From a virus, in the IMG/VR virus record IMGVR_UViG_3300017977_000109, positions 1-20,505 of that record: 20,505 nucleotides of DNA; one strand, given 5' to 3'. Shown one piece after another: positions 15,371-20,505 of the stretch; the stretch's first letter is position 1; every line of letters begins with the position of its first letter. Both the position numbers and the translations under genes were made by a program. A model generated the notes under the pieces. The model worked only from the letters and a program-made list of their open reading frames with translations. It was not told where the DNA came from and did not search any database.

Positions 15371-15598
15371 TTATCCTTTATTTTCAGTTTGATACTGTTG
15401 TGCTCTTTTGATTCGTTCTTCTCTTTGTATCTGTTCTATATGGTTTACAATATCATCTATGCCGTAGTATGCACTTAATAGTGTGTCTATCATAAACTCA
15501 TAGCCATCAACTTTTTGTGCATCAAGAAGTTCTTTGATTGCATAGATTGATGAGTTGAGGCGTCTTAATTGTGTCGGAGTGTTTGTTTGAAGTTGCAT
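15371..15598 (-). CDS. Small helical protein, unknown
   Basis: The 75-residue product is mostly helical and charged, with Q-L-R-R-L-N-S-S-I-Y-A-I-K-E-L-L-D-A near the start and a Gln/Glu/Arg-rich C-terminal helix. I recognise no family. Its end lies 3 bases before the antirepressor start, so the two are probably translated from one mRNA. AAAAGGAT precedes the ATG. It could be an accessory or partner of the antirepressor, but nothing in the sequence shows this. Confidence 0.6.
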   Translation of the reverse strand: MQLQTNTPTQLRRLNSSIYAIKELLDAQKVDGYEFMIDTLLSAYYGIDDIVNHIEQIQREERIKRAQQYQTENKG

Positions 15599-15692
15599 AT
15601 CGTAATCCTTTTAGAGTGTTTTTGAACTCTGAAAGTATTACTTATGTATTCTTAATAGAATATTAAAAGAATATTATTAGGTGCTTTTTAGA
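15599..15692. promoter_or_regulatory. AT-rich gap with tandem 9-bp repeat
   Basis: The 94 bases between two minus-strand genes hold AGAATATTA twice, at 15657-15665 and 15668-15676, an 11-base period or about one helical turn. Tandem half-sites on one face of DNA are common operators for ribbon-helix-helix proteins, and such a protein is encoded immediately to the right. A promoter for the 75-residue gene and the antirepressor may lie here. Confidence 0.35.
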
Positions 15693-15842
15693 TTACTTTT
15701 CTAATCTATTGTCTATATCTTTGGTTACAGCATAAACGACATATTGGTTTAAAGTCATTCCAAGCTTATTGGCAATGTCCTCCATCTTTTTAACCATTTC
15801 TGCATTAAATGTTACTTGCAGTTTTTTACTTTTATCTTCCAT
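15693..15842 (-). CDS. Ribbon-helix-helix DNA-binding protein (49 aa)
   Basis: The reading frame from ATG 15842 to TAA 15693 gives 49 residues. The pattern is that of a small ribbon-helix-helix (Arc/CopG type) protein: a basic start, a strand K-L-Q-V-T-F-N-A, helix A M-V-K-K-M-E-D-I-A-N-K-L-G, the turn M-T, and helix B L-N-Q-Y-V-V-Y-A-V-T-K-D-I. AAGGAAA lies about 9 bases upstream of the ATG. It would act as a dimeric repressor, possibly on its own region or on the tandem repeat at 15657-15676. Confidence 0.75.
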   Translation of the reverse strand: MEDKSKKLQVTFNAEMVKKMEDIANKLGMTLNQYVVYAVTKDIDNRLEK

Positions 15843-15876
15843 TTTTTGTATTTCCTTTTTCAATGTGTTATTTTAT

Positions 15877-16152
15877 CTAAAAGAGCTTTGGCTCACGAAT
15901 ATCTTTGGTGATCTTGTAGATCTGTGAAGATGAAAGATCATATTTTTTCTGCAGCTCTCTCAAGCTGATGCCGTTTTGAAAGTCTTCGATCAGATCATTG
16001 TCACGGCTGACGGTCTTGTAGCTGGGAATGTAGATCTTATCACCGCCATACTCTTTGAGGATATCATTCAAATCCTCGGCTTCTTTAACAAACTCGACAA
16101 ACTGCTTGAAGAGGTCAAGGGTGGTGATCTCGGAGCGGTACTCTTCTGACAT
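15877..16152 (-). CDS. Mor/C family transcription activator
   Basis: The 91-residue protein carries the pattern of Mu Mor and C: G-G-D-K-I-Y-I-P-S at about residues 36-44, R-D-N-D-L-I-E-D-F-Q-N-G at 50-61, then a helix-turn-helix with L-R-E-L-Q-K-K-Y-D-L-S-S-S-Q-I-Y-K-I-T. In Mu, Mor turns on the middle promoter and C turns on the late promoters. Only one homologue is visible here, so it may be the sole late activator. It lies 9 bases after gemA and has AAGGAA before the ATG. Binding targets may be in the divergent late region at 5716-5837. Confidence 0.82.
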   Translation of the reverse strand: MSEEYRSEITTLDLFKQFVEFVKEAEDLNDILKEYGGDKIYIPSYKTVSRDNDLIEDFQNGISLRELQKKYDLSSSQIYKITKDIREPKLF

Positions 16153-16161
16153 GAATATTCC

Positions 16162-16581
16162 TTATTTTTGTTCTTGCATGCGCTTGAGCATGGGGATGAG
16201 CTTCTGCGCTTCTTCAAAACTCAGGTTCTTTACATGTAAGAGCTGCTTCTTGAATTGCCGCTTGATGAACCTGAGCAGTGCGTCATCGCTGACATCATCC
16301 GCATACTGCGCCCACATACTGCGGATGGTGCTCAGCTGTGCCATGGTCGCGTTTTGCTTTTTTGGTTTCTGAATGGGGAGCTCTTTTTGTTGGAAATTGA
16401 AGTAATTCACAAGTATAACAAGCTGATCGATCTCTAACTCTTTGGAACTTGTCACGCCGAAGTGCTCTTGCAGCAGCGCTTCATAGTCATCACGGTTGTG
16501 ACGGAAGTACTCGCTGTAGCGTTTTGAGGTGTGGATCTGTTGGATAAGGCTTTTGTGGTAGAGTTGTTGTCTTGGGGTCAT
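16162..16581 (-). CDS. gemA: GemA-like regulatory protein (Mu gp16, DUF1018)
   Basis: The 139-residue protein matches the gp16/GemA family pattern: M-T-P-R-Q-Q-L-Y-H-K-S-L-I-Q-Q-I-H at the start, Y-R-x-F-x-like Y-F-R-H-N-R-D-D-Y-E-A-L-L-Q-E-H-F-G-V-x-S-S-K-E-L near residues 25-50, and a second half with A-T-M-A-Q-L-S-T-I-R-S-M-W-A-Q-Y. In Mu, GemA affects host gyrase-related expression. It is followed closely by mor/C, the same order as in Mu (gp16 then mor). AAAGGAG lies 7 bases before the ATG. Confidence 0.85.
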   Translation of the reverse strand: MTPRQQLYHKSLIQQIHTSKRYSEYFRHNRDDYEALLQEHFGVTSSKELEIDQLVILVNYFNFQQKELPIQKPKKQNATMAQLSTIRSMWAQYADDVSDDALLRFIKRQFKKQLLHVKNLSFEEAQKLIPMLKRMQEQK

Positions 16582-16617
16582 TACTTTACTCCTTTGATGG
16601 GATAAAAATACACGTTT

Positions 16618-16660
16618 ACAACACCTAAAGCCCTAATATAGGGCAAGTTGTCGGTGTTGT
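16618..16660 (-). repeat. 43-bp dyad repeat, left copy (downstream of ATPase gene)
   Basis: Read on the minus strand it matches the plus-strand copy at 17626-17668 at 39 of 43 positions. It is itself nearly palindromic: outer arms ACAACACC/GGTGTTGT and inner arms GCCCTA/TAGGGC separated by 3 bases. It lies between the ATPase stop and the gemA start. Confidence 0.8.
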
Positions 16661-16681
16661 ATGTGTTGTCTTTCTTTGAGA

Positions 16682-17593
16682 TCATGCACTGAGCCTATAG
16701 ATCTTCTGACGATTTGCACCATCACTGACATTCCAGAACTTACCGACAAAGCTCTCTAGTCGTGCTCTGACCGCTTTATCTGTTTTTTTGTAGCCGATAT
16801 TTTCAAGAAGCTTGCTCTGGTTGATGCCCTCGTTGTGCTTCTCAAGTTCATCTTTGACTTTACATGTAAAGAGTTCATCTTCTTTGGACATACCCGCAAT
16901 TGTTGGGTCAAGCTCCATCAAGGTGAGATCATCAACACGGACACTAAATCCATGATCGGTAATACTGGAGCGCTCTTTCTCGACACTCATTTTGTAATGT
17001 ATAGAACCATTGCTCTTAGCCTGTTGTGATAACAGATACAGGCTGTCAAGGCTTTTGGTAAATTCTCCTGAACCGTCAATGCCTCTTCCGTTTTTTGTGG
17101 TGTGATGGTTGAGTATGATAGTGCCACCCGCTTCACGGATGTTTTTTAAGACGTCCATCATCTCGCGTACCTTAGTATCGTTACTCATGTCGCCATTGAC
17201 AAAGTCTCGTGTGGCATCAAAGAAGAAGACACCATCTTGATAGTTGTTGCCGTGTGCTTTAGCTCCGAGCTTTAATAGCAGGTTATAGGGGCTCTCTGAT
17301 ATCGTTGAGCGATGCAGCATTTTGAAGTTTTTGTGCTTTGCGAAGAGGTGGTTGATGTTACGCTCTGCGATATTACGTCGTGGGTTATCCATATCCATAT
17401 AGAGCAGATCAACATCGTGATGCTCAAGAATATGGTTTGCAACAGCTAGAGAAAACCATGTCTTACCTTGTCCCTCTTTGGCATACCACATCGTCAGCCC
17501 TTGCTTAACAATAAAATCTTTGATCAAATATTCCGTCTTCTCTTGGAGTTTGTCTGGGGTTAAGAACCAATCGTCTTCGATAAATTCAAACAT
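16682..17593 (-). CDS. RepA-like AAA/RecA-fold ATPase (replication helicase type)
   Basis: The 303-residue protein has Walker A A-K-E-G-Q-G-K-T-W at residues 38-46, a Walker B-like G-V-F-F-F-D-A-T-R-D at 121-130, and I-I-L-N-H-H-T-T-K at 159-167, the pattern of RepA/AAA_25 hexameric helicase-like ATPases. The C-terminal 70 residues resemble a winged helix (N-Q-S-K-L-L-E-N-I-G-Y). It probably acts in phage DNA replication. It is not MuB-like. AAAGGAAAAA precedes the ATG. The gene is flanked on both sides by 43-bp inverted repeats, which may regulate it, act as an origin, or mark it as an inserted unit. Confidence 0.8.
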   Translation of the reverse strand: MFEFIEDDWFLTPDKLQEKTEYLIKDFIVKQGLTMWYAKEGQGKTWFSLAVANHILEHHDVDLLYMDMDNPRRNIAERNINHLFAKHKNFKMLHRSTISESPYNLLLKLGAKAHGNNYQDGVFFFDATRDFVNGDMSNDTKVREMMDVLKNIREAGGTIILNHHTTKNGRGIDGSGEFTKSLDSLYLLSQQAKSNGSIHYKMSVEKERSSITDHGFSVRVDDLTLMELDPTIAGMSKEDELFTCKVKDELEKHNEGINQSKLLENIGYKKTDKAVRARLESFVGKFWNVSDGANRQKIYRLSA

Positions 17594-17625
17594 TATTTTT
17601 CCTTTCTAAGAAAACTACTACACTG

Positions 17626-17668
17626 ACAACACCGACAACATGCCCTATACTAGGGCTTTGTGTGTTGT
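17626..17668 (+). repeat. 43-bp dyad repeat, right copy (upstream of ATPase gene)
   Basis: This is the inverted partner of 16618-16660 (39 of 43 positions alike). The inner arms are GCCCTA and TAGGGC with TAC between. It lies between the preceding gene's stop at 17684 and the ATPase start at 17593, so it is in position to act as an operator or mRNA structure for the ATPase gene. Confidence 0.8.
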
Positions 17669-17683
17669 AAAGGTGTTGCAAAC

Positions 17684-18247
17684 TCATAGCTTCTCCAACT
17701 TAAGCACGTCGCTCTTACCCAACAACTTCTGCTGCTTCTCAAGAATGGCTTCACTGATAATCTGATCGATACGCTCTATCACGACGCCCGAGTTGGCTTC
17801 GCGTTTGATGCCGTGCAGCCAGGCACCACCGCCGAGCTTTTCAAGAACATAGACCTCCTGTCTTGAGAGTGTCTCTCCGTCGAACTTCGTGACGCGGTAG
17901 TTCACCTTTGCAAAAAACTCGCTGAGCTTGCTCTCTTTGACATTCATGTCTGCATATTCGCTCAGTGAGGTGTGAATCGTATAGAACTTGTCATAGATCT
18001 GCTTGGCAAGTGTCCACGTTCCCTCAAGGAGCGTGGCAGTATGTGAGTCCTTGAAGCGCTTGGCTACCTTTGCCACACGATCAAGCGGCTTGAGAAACTG
18101 ATGCTCATCACCGTGGAGGGCATTGAAAAACGGCTGATACTGCTCCGGAGGAATCTCCGCGATGATCTCTTCAACCATAGAGAGTGTGAACAGATCCCCC
18201 TCGATGCCGAGGGAACGGACAATGTTGTCACGAAGCTGGGTGAGCAT
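17684..18247 (-). CDS. Phage early protein, unknown (187 aa)
   Basis: The product is mostly helical and soluble, with I-I-A-E-I-P-P-E-Q-Y-Q-P-F-F-N-A-L near residues 28-44, a conserved-looking G-G-G-A-W-L-H-G-I-K-R near 139-149 and a Lys/Leu-rich end. I recognise no family. GGAGG lies 5 bases before the ATG and the gene overlaps the upstream one by 20 bases. Its place between a Phg_2220_C-like gene and a RepA-like ATPase suggests a replication or DNA-handling role, for example a helicase accessory factor, but no motif proves it. Confidence 0.6.
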   Translation of the reverse strand: MLTQLRDNIVRSLGIEGDLFTLSMVEEIIAEIPPEQYQPFFNALHGDEHQFLKPLDRVAKVAKRFKDSHTATLLEGTWTLAKQIYDKFYTIHTSLSEYADMNVKESKLSEFFAKVNYRVTKFDGETLSRQEVYVLEKLGGGAWLHGIKREANSGVVIERIDQIISEAILEKQQKLLGKSDVLKLEKL

Positions 18248-18578
18248 GAAAACCTCCTTGTAGCATCATATCGCGCACCTCGGTCGCGCTCTTGCCTGTG
18301 GCCTGCATAATCATATTGAGCTTTGCACCATCATCAAGCGGTTGGTTCAGGTAGCTCTCAAACTTGGTGCCGTAGAGTGTCTCGGGGCGCAGGTACTTCG
18401 CAAACGATGTGCCTTTCCAGTCTGCCGTTTTGATGATATGCACCATTTTGAAGTCATCAACTCCAAATCCCTCACCCATTCGCGCACGGATCAGGCTCTG
18501 TGTCTTTTTCGACCGTGCTCGGTAATTTGATCCACTCACCTCATTTAGGTGAGTTACAATCTGCTCTGTCTCGTTCAT
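18228..18578 (-). CDS. Phage replication-associated protein (Phg_2220_C-type domain)
   Basis: The 116-residue product fits the conserved phage C-terminal domain Phg_2220_C: an I-V-T-H-L-N-E-V-S-G-S-N-Y-R start, S-K-K-T-Q-S-L-I-R-A-R at about residues 23-33, G-F-G-V-D-D-F-K-M-V-H near 37-47, and the signature K-Y-L-R-P-E-T-L-Y-G-T-K-F-E-S-Y-L-N at about 61-78. This domain normally sits at the end of longer helix-turn-helix or DnaD-like phage replication proteins; here it stands almost alone with a 35-residue tail. It is the first gene after an intergenic hairpin. Confidence 0.75.
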   Translation of the reverse strand: MNETEQIVTHLNEVSGSNYRARSKKTQSLIRARMGEGFGVDDFKMVHIIKTADWKGTSFAKYLRPETLYGTKFESYLNQPLDDGAKLNMIMQATGKSATEVRDMMLQGGFHAHPAS

Positions 18579-18608
18579 ACTGTTCCTTTATTAAGAGTGG
18601 ATTTAATC

Positions 18609-18628
18609 GGCTCCTCCATCAAGGAGCC
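18609..18628 (-). other. Intergenic hairpin
   Basis: GGCTCCT and AGGAGCC form a perfect 7-bp stem with a 6-base loop in the 73-base gap between two minus-strand genes. On the transcript no U run follows (GATTAAATCC), so it is not a standard terminator. It may be a processing or mRNA stability element. Confidence 0.45.
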
Positions 18629-18651
18629 TGTTAAGTCAACTCAGGATGACA

Positions 18652-19128
18652 CTACTTATCCCCTAGTAGATCATGCAGTGAAGCCTCAGAGAGTGTGATA
18701 TGTGATCGTCCTTTGGCTTCACCTATCGCATAGGCTTCTTTGACAAGTGCTGTGACACGTTCAAGCGTAAAATATTGAGGTTCTCTCTCTACCTGCGTCT
18801 CCTGTGTGCATTGCGCTTCATTCGGCGTCGGTTTGCTCTCTTCATGTTTCTCCTCTTCTTCGGGTGCTCCCAGCGGGGAACACGGCTGCTGATATTCAGG
18901 CTTTTGCTTCTCTGGCTTTTCATGAGGAGCTGCTTTGCTCTTTGGCGGGCGTCCGCGTCTCTTCTTTTCAGGCTTGTCAATGCTCATCAGTGATCTCATG
19001 GCAGAGATGTTGTTGTCGTTGAGTTTTCCGCTCTTGACGTCGATACGTTTGCGCAGCGTAAGAAGCTCTTCTTCACTGACACCCAAAATATCCATAGACT
19101 CCAGGTCGCTATACTCATGCTTGCTCAT
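18652..19128 (-). CDS. AT-hook protein, unknown
   Basis: The 158-residue protein has three parts: a helical start (about 1-60), a basic segment E-K-K-R-R-G-R-P-P-K-S-K at about residues 58-69 with the G-R-P core of an AT-hook, then a long Pro/Glu/Lys-rich low-complexity linker to about 120 and a short helical end (T-L-E-R-V-T-A-L-V-K-E-A-Y-A-I-G-E-A-K-G). An AT-hook binds the minor groove of AT-rich DNA, so this may be an early DNA-binding or nucleoid-like factor. I chose the ATG at 19128 because AGGAG lies 8 bases upstream; an in-frame ATG at 19170 would lie deeper in the upstream gene. It overlaps that gene by 14 bases. Confidence 0.68.
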   Translation of the reverse strand: MSKHEYSDLESMDILGVSEEELLTLRKRIDVKSGKLNDNNISAMRSLMSIDKPEKKRRGRPPKSKAAPHEKPEKQKPEYQQPCSPLGAPEEEEKHEESKPTPNEAQCTQETQVEREPQYFTLERVTALVKEAYAIGEAKGRSHITLSEASLHDLLGDK

Positions 19129-19804
19129 CGTCGGTCTCCTTTCGTGCTTCACGTGTCGTGTTGATATCACGTTCTGTTATCGGTAGTGCCGCGATATCAA
19201 GCGCGATGTTCTCAAACTTCCCGTCAATGGCGCTACCCTCTCTCTGCTTGAAACGGATATAGCTTTTCGTTCCGGCGATCTCTGTGGCTTCGTCGATGAT
19301 CTGCATGGCTTCAATCCACTTTTTATGTTTGATGGGATAGCTCTTGAGCTTGAAGATCTCTTTGGCATCCACCTTGCCGTTCTTGACATCAAAAGCTCTC
19401 ATAATCAGTGTCTGAATCTCAGGATCGGCATGTTCTGTTTTTTCGGTCAGGTACTCGTCGATCTTCTCTTTGGCCAGACTCAGTTTTGAATCAAACTGAA
19501 TCAGCTTTGCGACCTGGATGGAAACCTCCATAGTCCCGTCAAAACTTTTAAGTGTGACCGAACCCTGTCTGCTTCGCTCCATGCGGTCCATGCCGTACTC
19601 TTGGCGCAGCAGGTCAATGAAGTCATAGCAGTCGGCATAAGCATTTACCTTAAACTCCGTGAGAACATCACGCATCTGTTTTGTTTTATCCACAAGGTTC
19701 TCAACAAGCCCATCTTCTAGCTGCTTATCTGCTGTGATCATTCCTTTGGGAATGTAGTTGCCGGTCTTGTCGCGCCAGCGTCCGTTGTCATCTAGTGTTG
19801 GCAT
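19115..19804 (-). CDS. DUF3164 family phage protein
   Basis: The 229-residue protein matches the DUF3164 pattern of Mu-like phages: D-x-x-G-R-W-R-D-K-T-G-N-Y-I-P near the start, F-K-V-N-A-Y-A-D-C-Y-D-F-I-D-L-L near residues 50-65, V-T-L-K-S-F-D-G-T-M-E-V near 83-94, Q-T-L-I-M-R-A-F at 130-137, and a late K-S-Y-I-R-F-K-Q-R-E-G. The role is not known; the gene is regularly found in the early region near transposition genes. AGAAAGGAAAAAA precedes the ATG. It is preceded by a structured 132-base leader. Confidence 0.82.
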   Translation of the reverse strand: MPTLDDNGRWRDKTGNYIPKGMITADKQLEDGLVENLVDKTKQMRDVLTEFKVNAYADCYDFIDLLRQEYGMDRMERSRQGSVTLKSFDGTMEVSIQVAKLIQFDSKLSLAKEKIDEYLTEKTEHADPEIQTLIMRAFDVKNGKVDAKEIFKLKSYPIKHKKWIEAMQIIDEATEIAGTKSYIRFKQREGSAIDGKFENIALDIAALPITERDINTTREARKETDDEQA

Positions 19805-19936
19805 TTTTTTCCTTTCTGCGGCTAAACCGCGACACCCCCGCCGCTAAAGCGTAAGTGGGGTGTATTCTTTAGATTTTGAGCTATAGCGCTCCATTGACCA
19901 GCCCTAGGGCTAGTCTGTGGAAAGCTGAAAAGATCT
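19805..19936 (-). promoter_or_regulatory. Structured leader upstream of the DUF3164 gene
   Basis: Four inverted repeats lie in 132 bases: GACCAGCCC/GGGCTAGTC (19896-19915, 9 pairs with one wobble), GAGC/GCTC (19878-19891), ACACCCC/GGGGTGT (19832-19838 and 19857-19863) and GCGG/CCGC (19818-19830). The first holds GCCCTAGGGC, like the inner dyad of the repeats around the ATPase gene. The region could be an operator, an attenuator or an mRNA processing site. Confidence 0.45.
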
Positions 19937-20041
19937 CTACAGGTAGACATACCAGTCGACATACTCCGCAAACCACTCCAGATCTTCAAAGTGATTACTG
20001 TATAAGTAGTAATATGCTCCGTCTTTGTAACCCTTTACCAT
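19937..20041 (-). CDS. Very small aromatic-rich ORF (34 aa)
   Basis: The frame from ATG 20041 to TAG 19937 encodes 34 residues, unusually rich in Tyr and Trp (Y-Y-Y-L-Y near residues 10-14, W-F-A-E-Y-V-D-W-Y-V-Y near the end). The ATG overlaps the stop of the gene before it (ATGGTAA), and GAGGAGT lies 7 bases upstream of the ATG, so translation is plausible. I recognise no family. Confidence 0.5.
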   Translation of the reverse strand: MVKGYKDGAYYYLYSNHFEDLEWFAEYVDWYVYL

Positions 20042-20178
20042 GTGTACTCCTCATGAAATGCTTTATCCGGTGTCAATCCGGCCTCATAATCATCACGCCA
20101 CCACGTGTCATCCTCTATTTCGATGTCATGTACAGACGCGATCACGCTCAGTCGTGCAAACCACTCTTCATAACTCAT
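20035..20178 (-). CDS. Small acidic ORF (47 aa)
   Basis: The product begins M-S-Y-E-E-W-F-A-R-L and has D-D-T-W-W-R-D-D-Y in the middle, then L-T-P-D-K-A-F-H-E-E-Y. I chose ATG 20178 because GAGG lies 9 bases upstream; the in-frame ATG at 20187 is too close to it, and a longer upstream frame crosses two other small genes. No family recognised. It overlaps the next small ORF by 7 bases. Confidence 0.5.
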   Translation of the reverse strand: MSYEEWFARLSVIASVHDIEIEDDTWWRDDYEAGLTPDKAFHEEYTW

Positions 20179-20180
20179 CT

Positions 20181-20264
20181 TTACCATCCTCTTCTTCCTC
20201 TTAAGTATAAAAAAATATCGTAAGCCAAGACGCCTACTGCTGCACCGATGATAAAAGTCATCAT
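20181..20264 (-). CDS. 27-residue single-pass membrane peptide
   Basis: From ATG 20264 to TAA 20181 the frame encodes a hydrophobic segment (T-F-I-I-G-A-A-V-G-V-L-A-Y) and a basic end (R-G-R-R-G-W), the topology of a small inner-membrane peptide. GAGGAGGTGG directly upstream is an excellent ribosome binding site, and the ATG overlaps the upstream stop (ATGA). Its role is unknown. Confidence 0.5.
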   Translation of the reverse strand: MMTFIIGAAVGVLAYDIFLYLRGRRGW

Positions 20265-20505
20265 GATTCCACCTCCTCAATCGTGACACGGTAGGTCTTG
20301 CCATCTTGGAGTATCTCTCCCGTCTGCTCCTTGAGTGTAAAACCAAAGGCGTCATCACCGAAAAGCCATGCATCCGAGGCTATGTCATATTCGCATGTTG
20401 CTTCAAAACTATGAGCATGTTTTAGAGGCGCTCCAAAGTGAAGCGCTTGCACCACGCCTTTAACTGTTGTTTCGTTTCCTGCTTCAATTGCCTCAAGGTC
20501 TAGGG
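20261..20505 (-). CDS. Unknown early protein (partial, N-terminus beyond right edge)
   Basis: The frame is open from the TGA at 20263-20261 to the right edge, giving at least 80 residues. It contains T-V-K-G-V-V-Q-A-L-H-F-G-A-P and D-A-W-L-F-G-D-D-A-F-G-F-T-L-K-E-Q, then a strand-like K-T-Y-R-V-T-I-E-E-V at the end. A GTG at 20455 could be a start, but the frame continues without a stop past it and GTG lacks a clear ribosome binding site, so the true start is probably outside. No family recognised. Confidence 0.5.
   Translation of the reverse strand, partial: LDLEAIEAGNETTVKGVVQALHFGAPLKHAHSFEATCEYDIASDAWLFGDDAFGFTLKEQTGEILQDGKTYRVTIEEVES

Noticed and set aside
16055-16372. 105-residue plus-strand reading frame rich in Ser/Cys/Phe
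   Set aside because: Antisense shadow of the well-supported Mor/C and GemA genes.
16682-17593. MuB-type transposition ATPase
   Set aside because: The H-H-T-T-K motif after the Walker B strand and the winged-helix-like end fit RepA/AAA_25 ATPases better; no N-terminal MuB-type helix-turn-helix is seen.
1-20505. tRNA genes, CRISPR arrays, insertion sequences, attachment sites
   Set aside because: No cloverleaf-like sequence, regularly spaced repeat array, transposase frame or phage end was found by eye in either strand.

Overview
The window is most of a Mu-like (transposable-phage type) prophage; neither phage end and no transposase is visible. The supporting families are a gp16/GemA protein, a Mor/C activator, a DUF3164 protein, a gpI-type protease, a gp28-type terminase, a DUF935 (gp29) portal, a gpF-type minor head protein, gpG and gp36/gp37 homologues. 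Moderate-to-low GC, dense ATGA-type overlaps and general protein style fit a Campylobacterota host (Sulfurimonas/Sulfuricurvum type), but this is an impression and no host gene is present.

Three transcriptional blocks can be read. (1) Positions 1-5715, minus strand: a tail block with a membrane/coiled-coil protein, tail tube protein, tail assembly chaperone with a programmed -1 frameshift, and a long tape measure protein that runs off the left edge. No sheath gene is seen, so a long non-contractile (siphovirus-like) tail is most likely. (2) Positions 5838-14577, plus strand: a head block in the order gp37-like, protease with nested scaffold, gpD-like decoration protein, gpE-like major capsid, gp36-like, small terminase, large terminase, portal, gpF-like, a small ORF, gpG-like. 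Against Mu (27-28-29-30-31-32...36-37) this is a circular permutation, and the capsid/decoration pair is lambda-type. (3) Positions 14609-20505, minus strand: an early/regulatory block running leftward from very small ORFs through DUF3164, an AT-hook protein, a Phg_2220_C-type protein, an unknown protein, a RepA-like ATPase, GemA, Mor/C, a ribbon-helix-helix protein and a BRO-type antirepressor.

The most striking locus is 12486-14090. The gpF-like minor head protein carries a C-terminal extension with a zinc-metallopeptidase motif (HETGH) and is followed, with a 4-base overlap, by a small acidic ORF. This is the layout of a MuF-type polymorphic toxin with an immunity gene. An exact 12-bp direct repeat, in the same reading frame, brackets the cassette, and the second copy continues into what looks like the displaced original end of gpF just upstream of gpG. 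Collapsing the two repeats would restore a toxin-less gpF.

Other notable signals are a canonical slippery site with a correctly spaced hairpin in the tail chaperone gene, a nested scaffold start inside the protease gene, a pair of 43-bp inverted repeats (39/43 identical) flanking the ATPase gene, and a structured leader in front of the DUF3164 gene.
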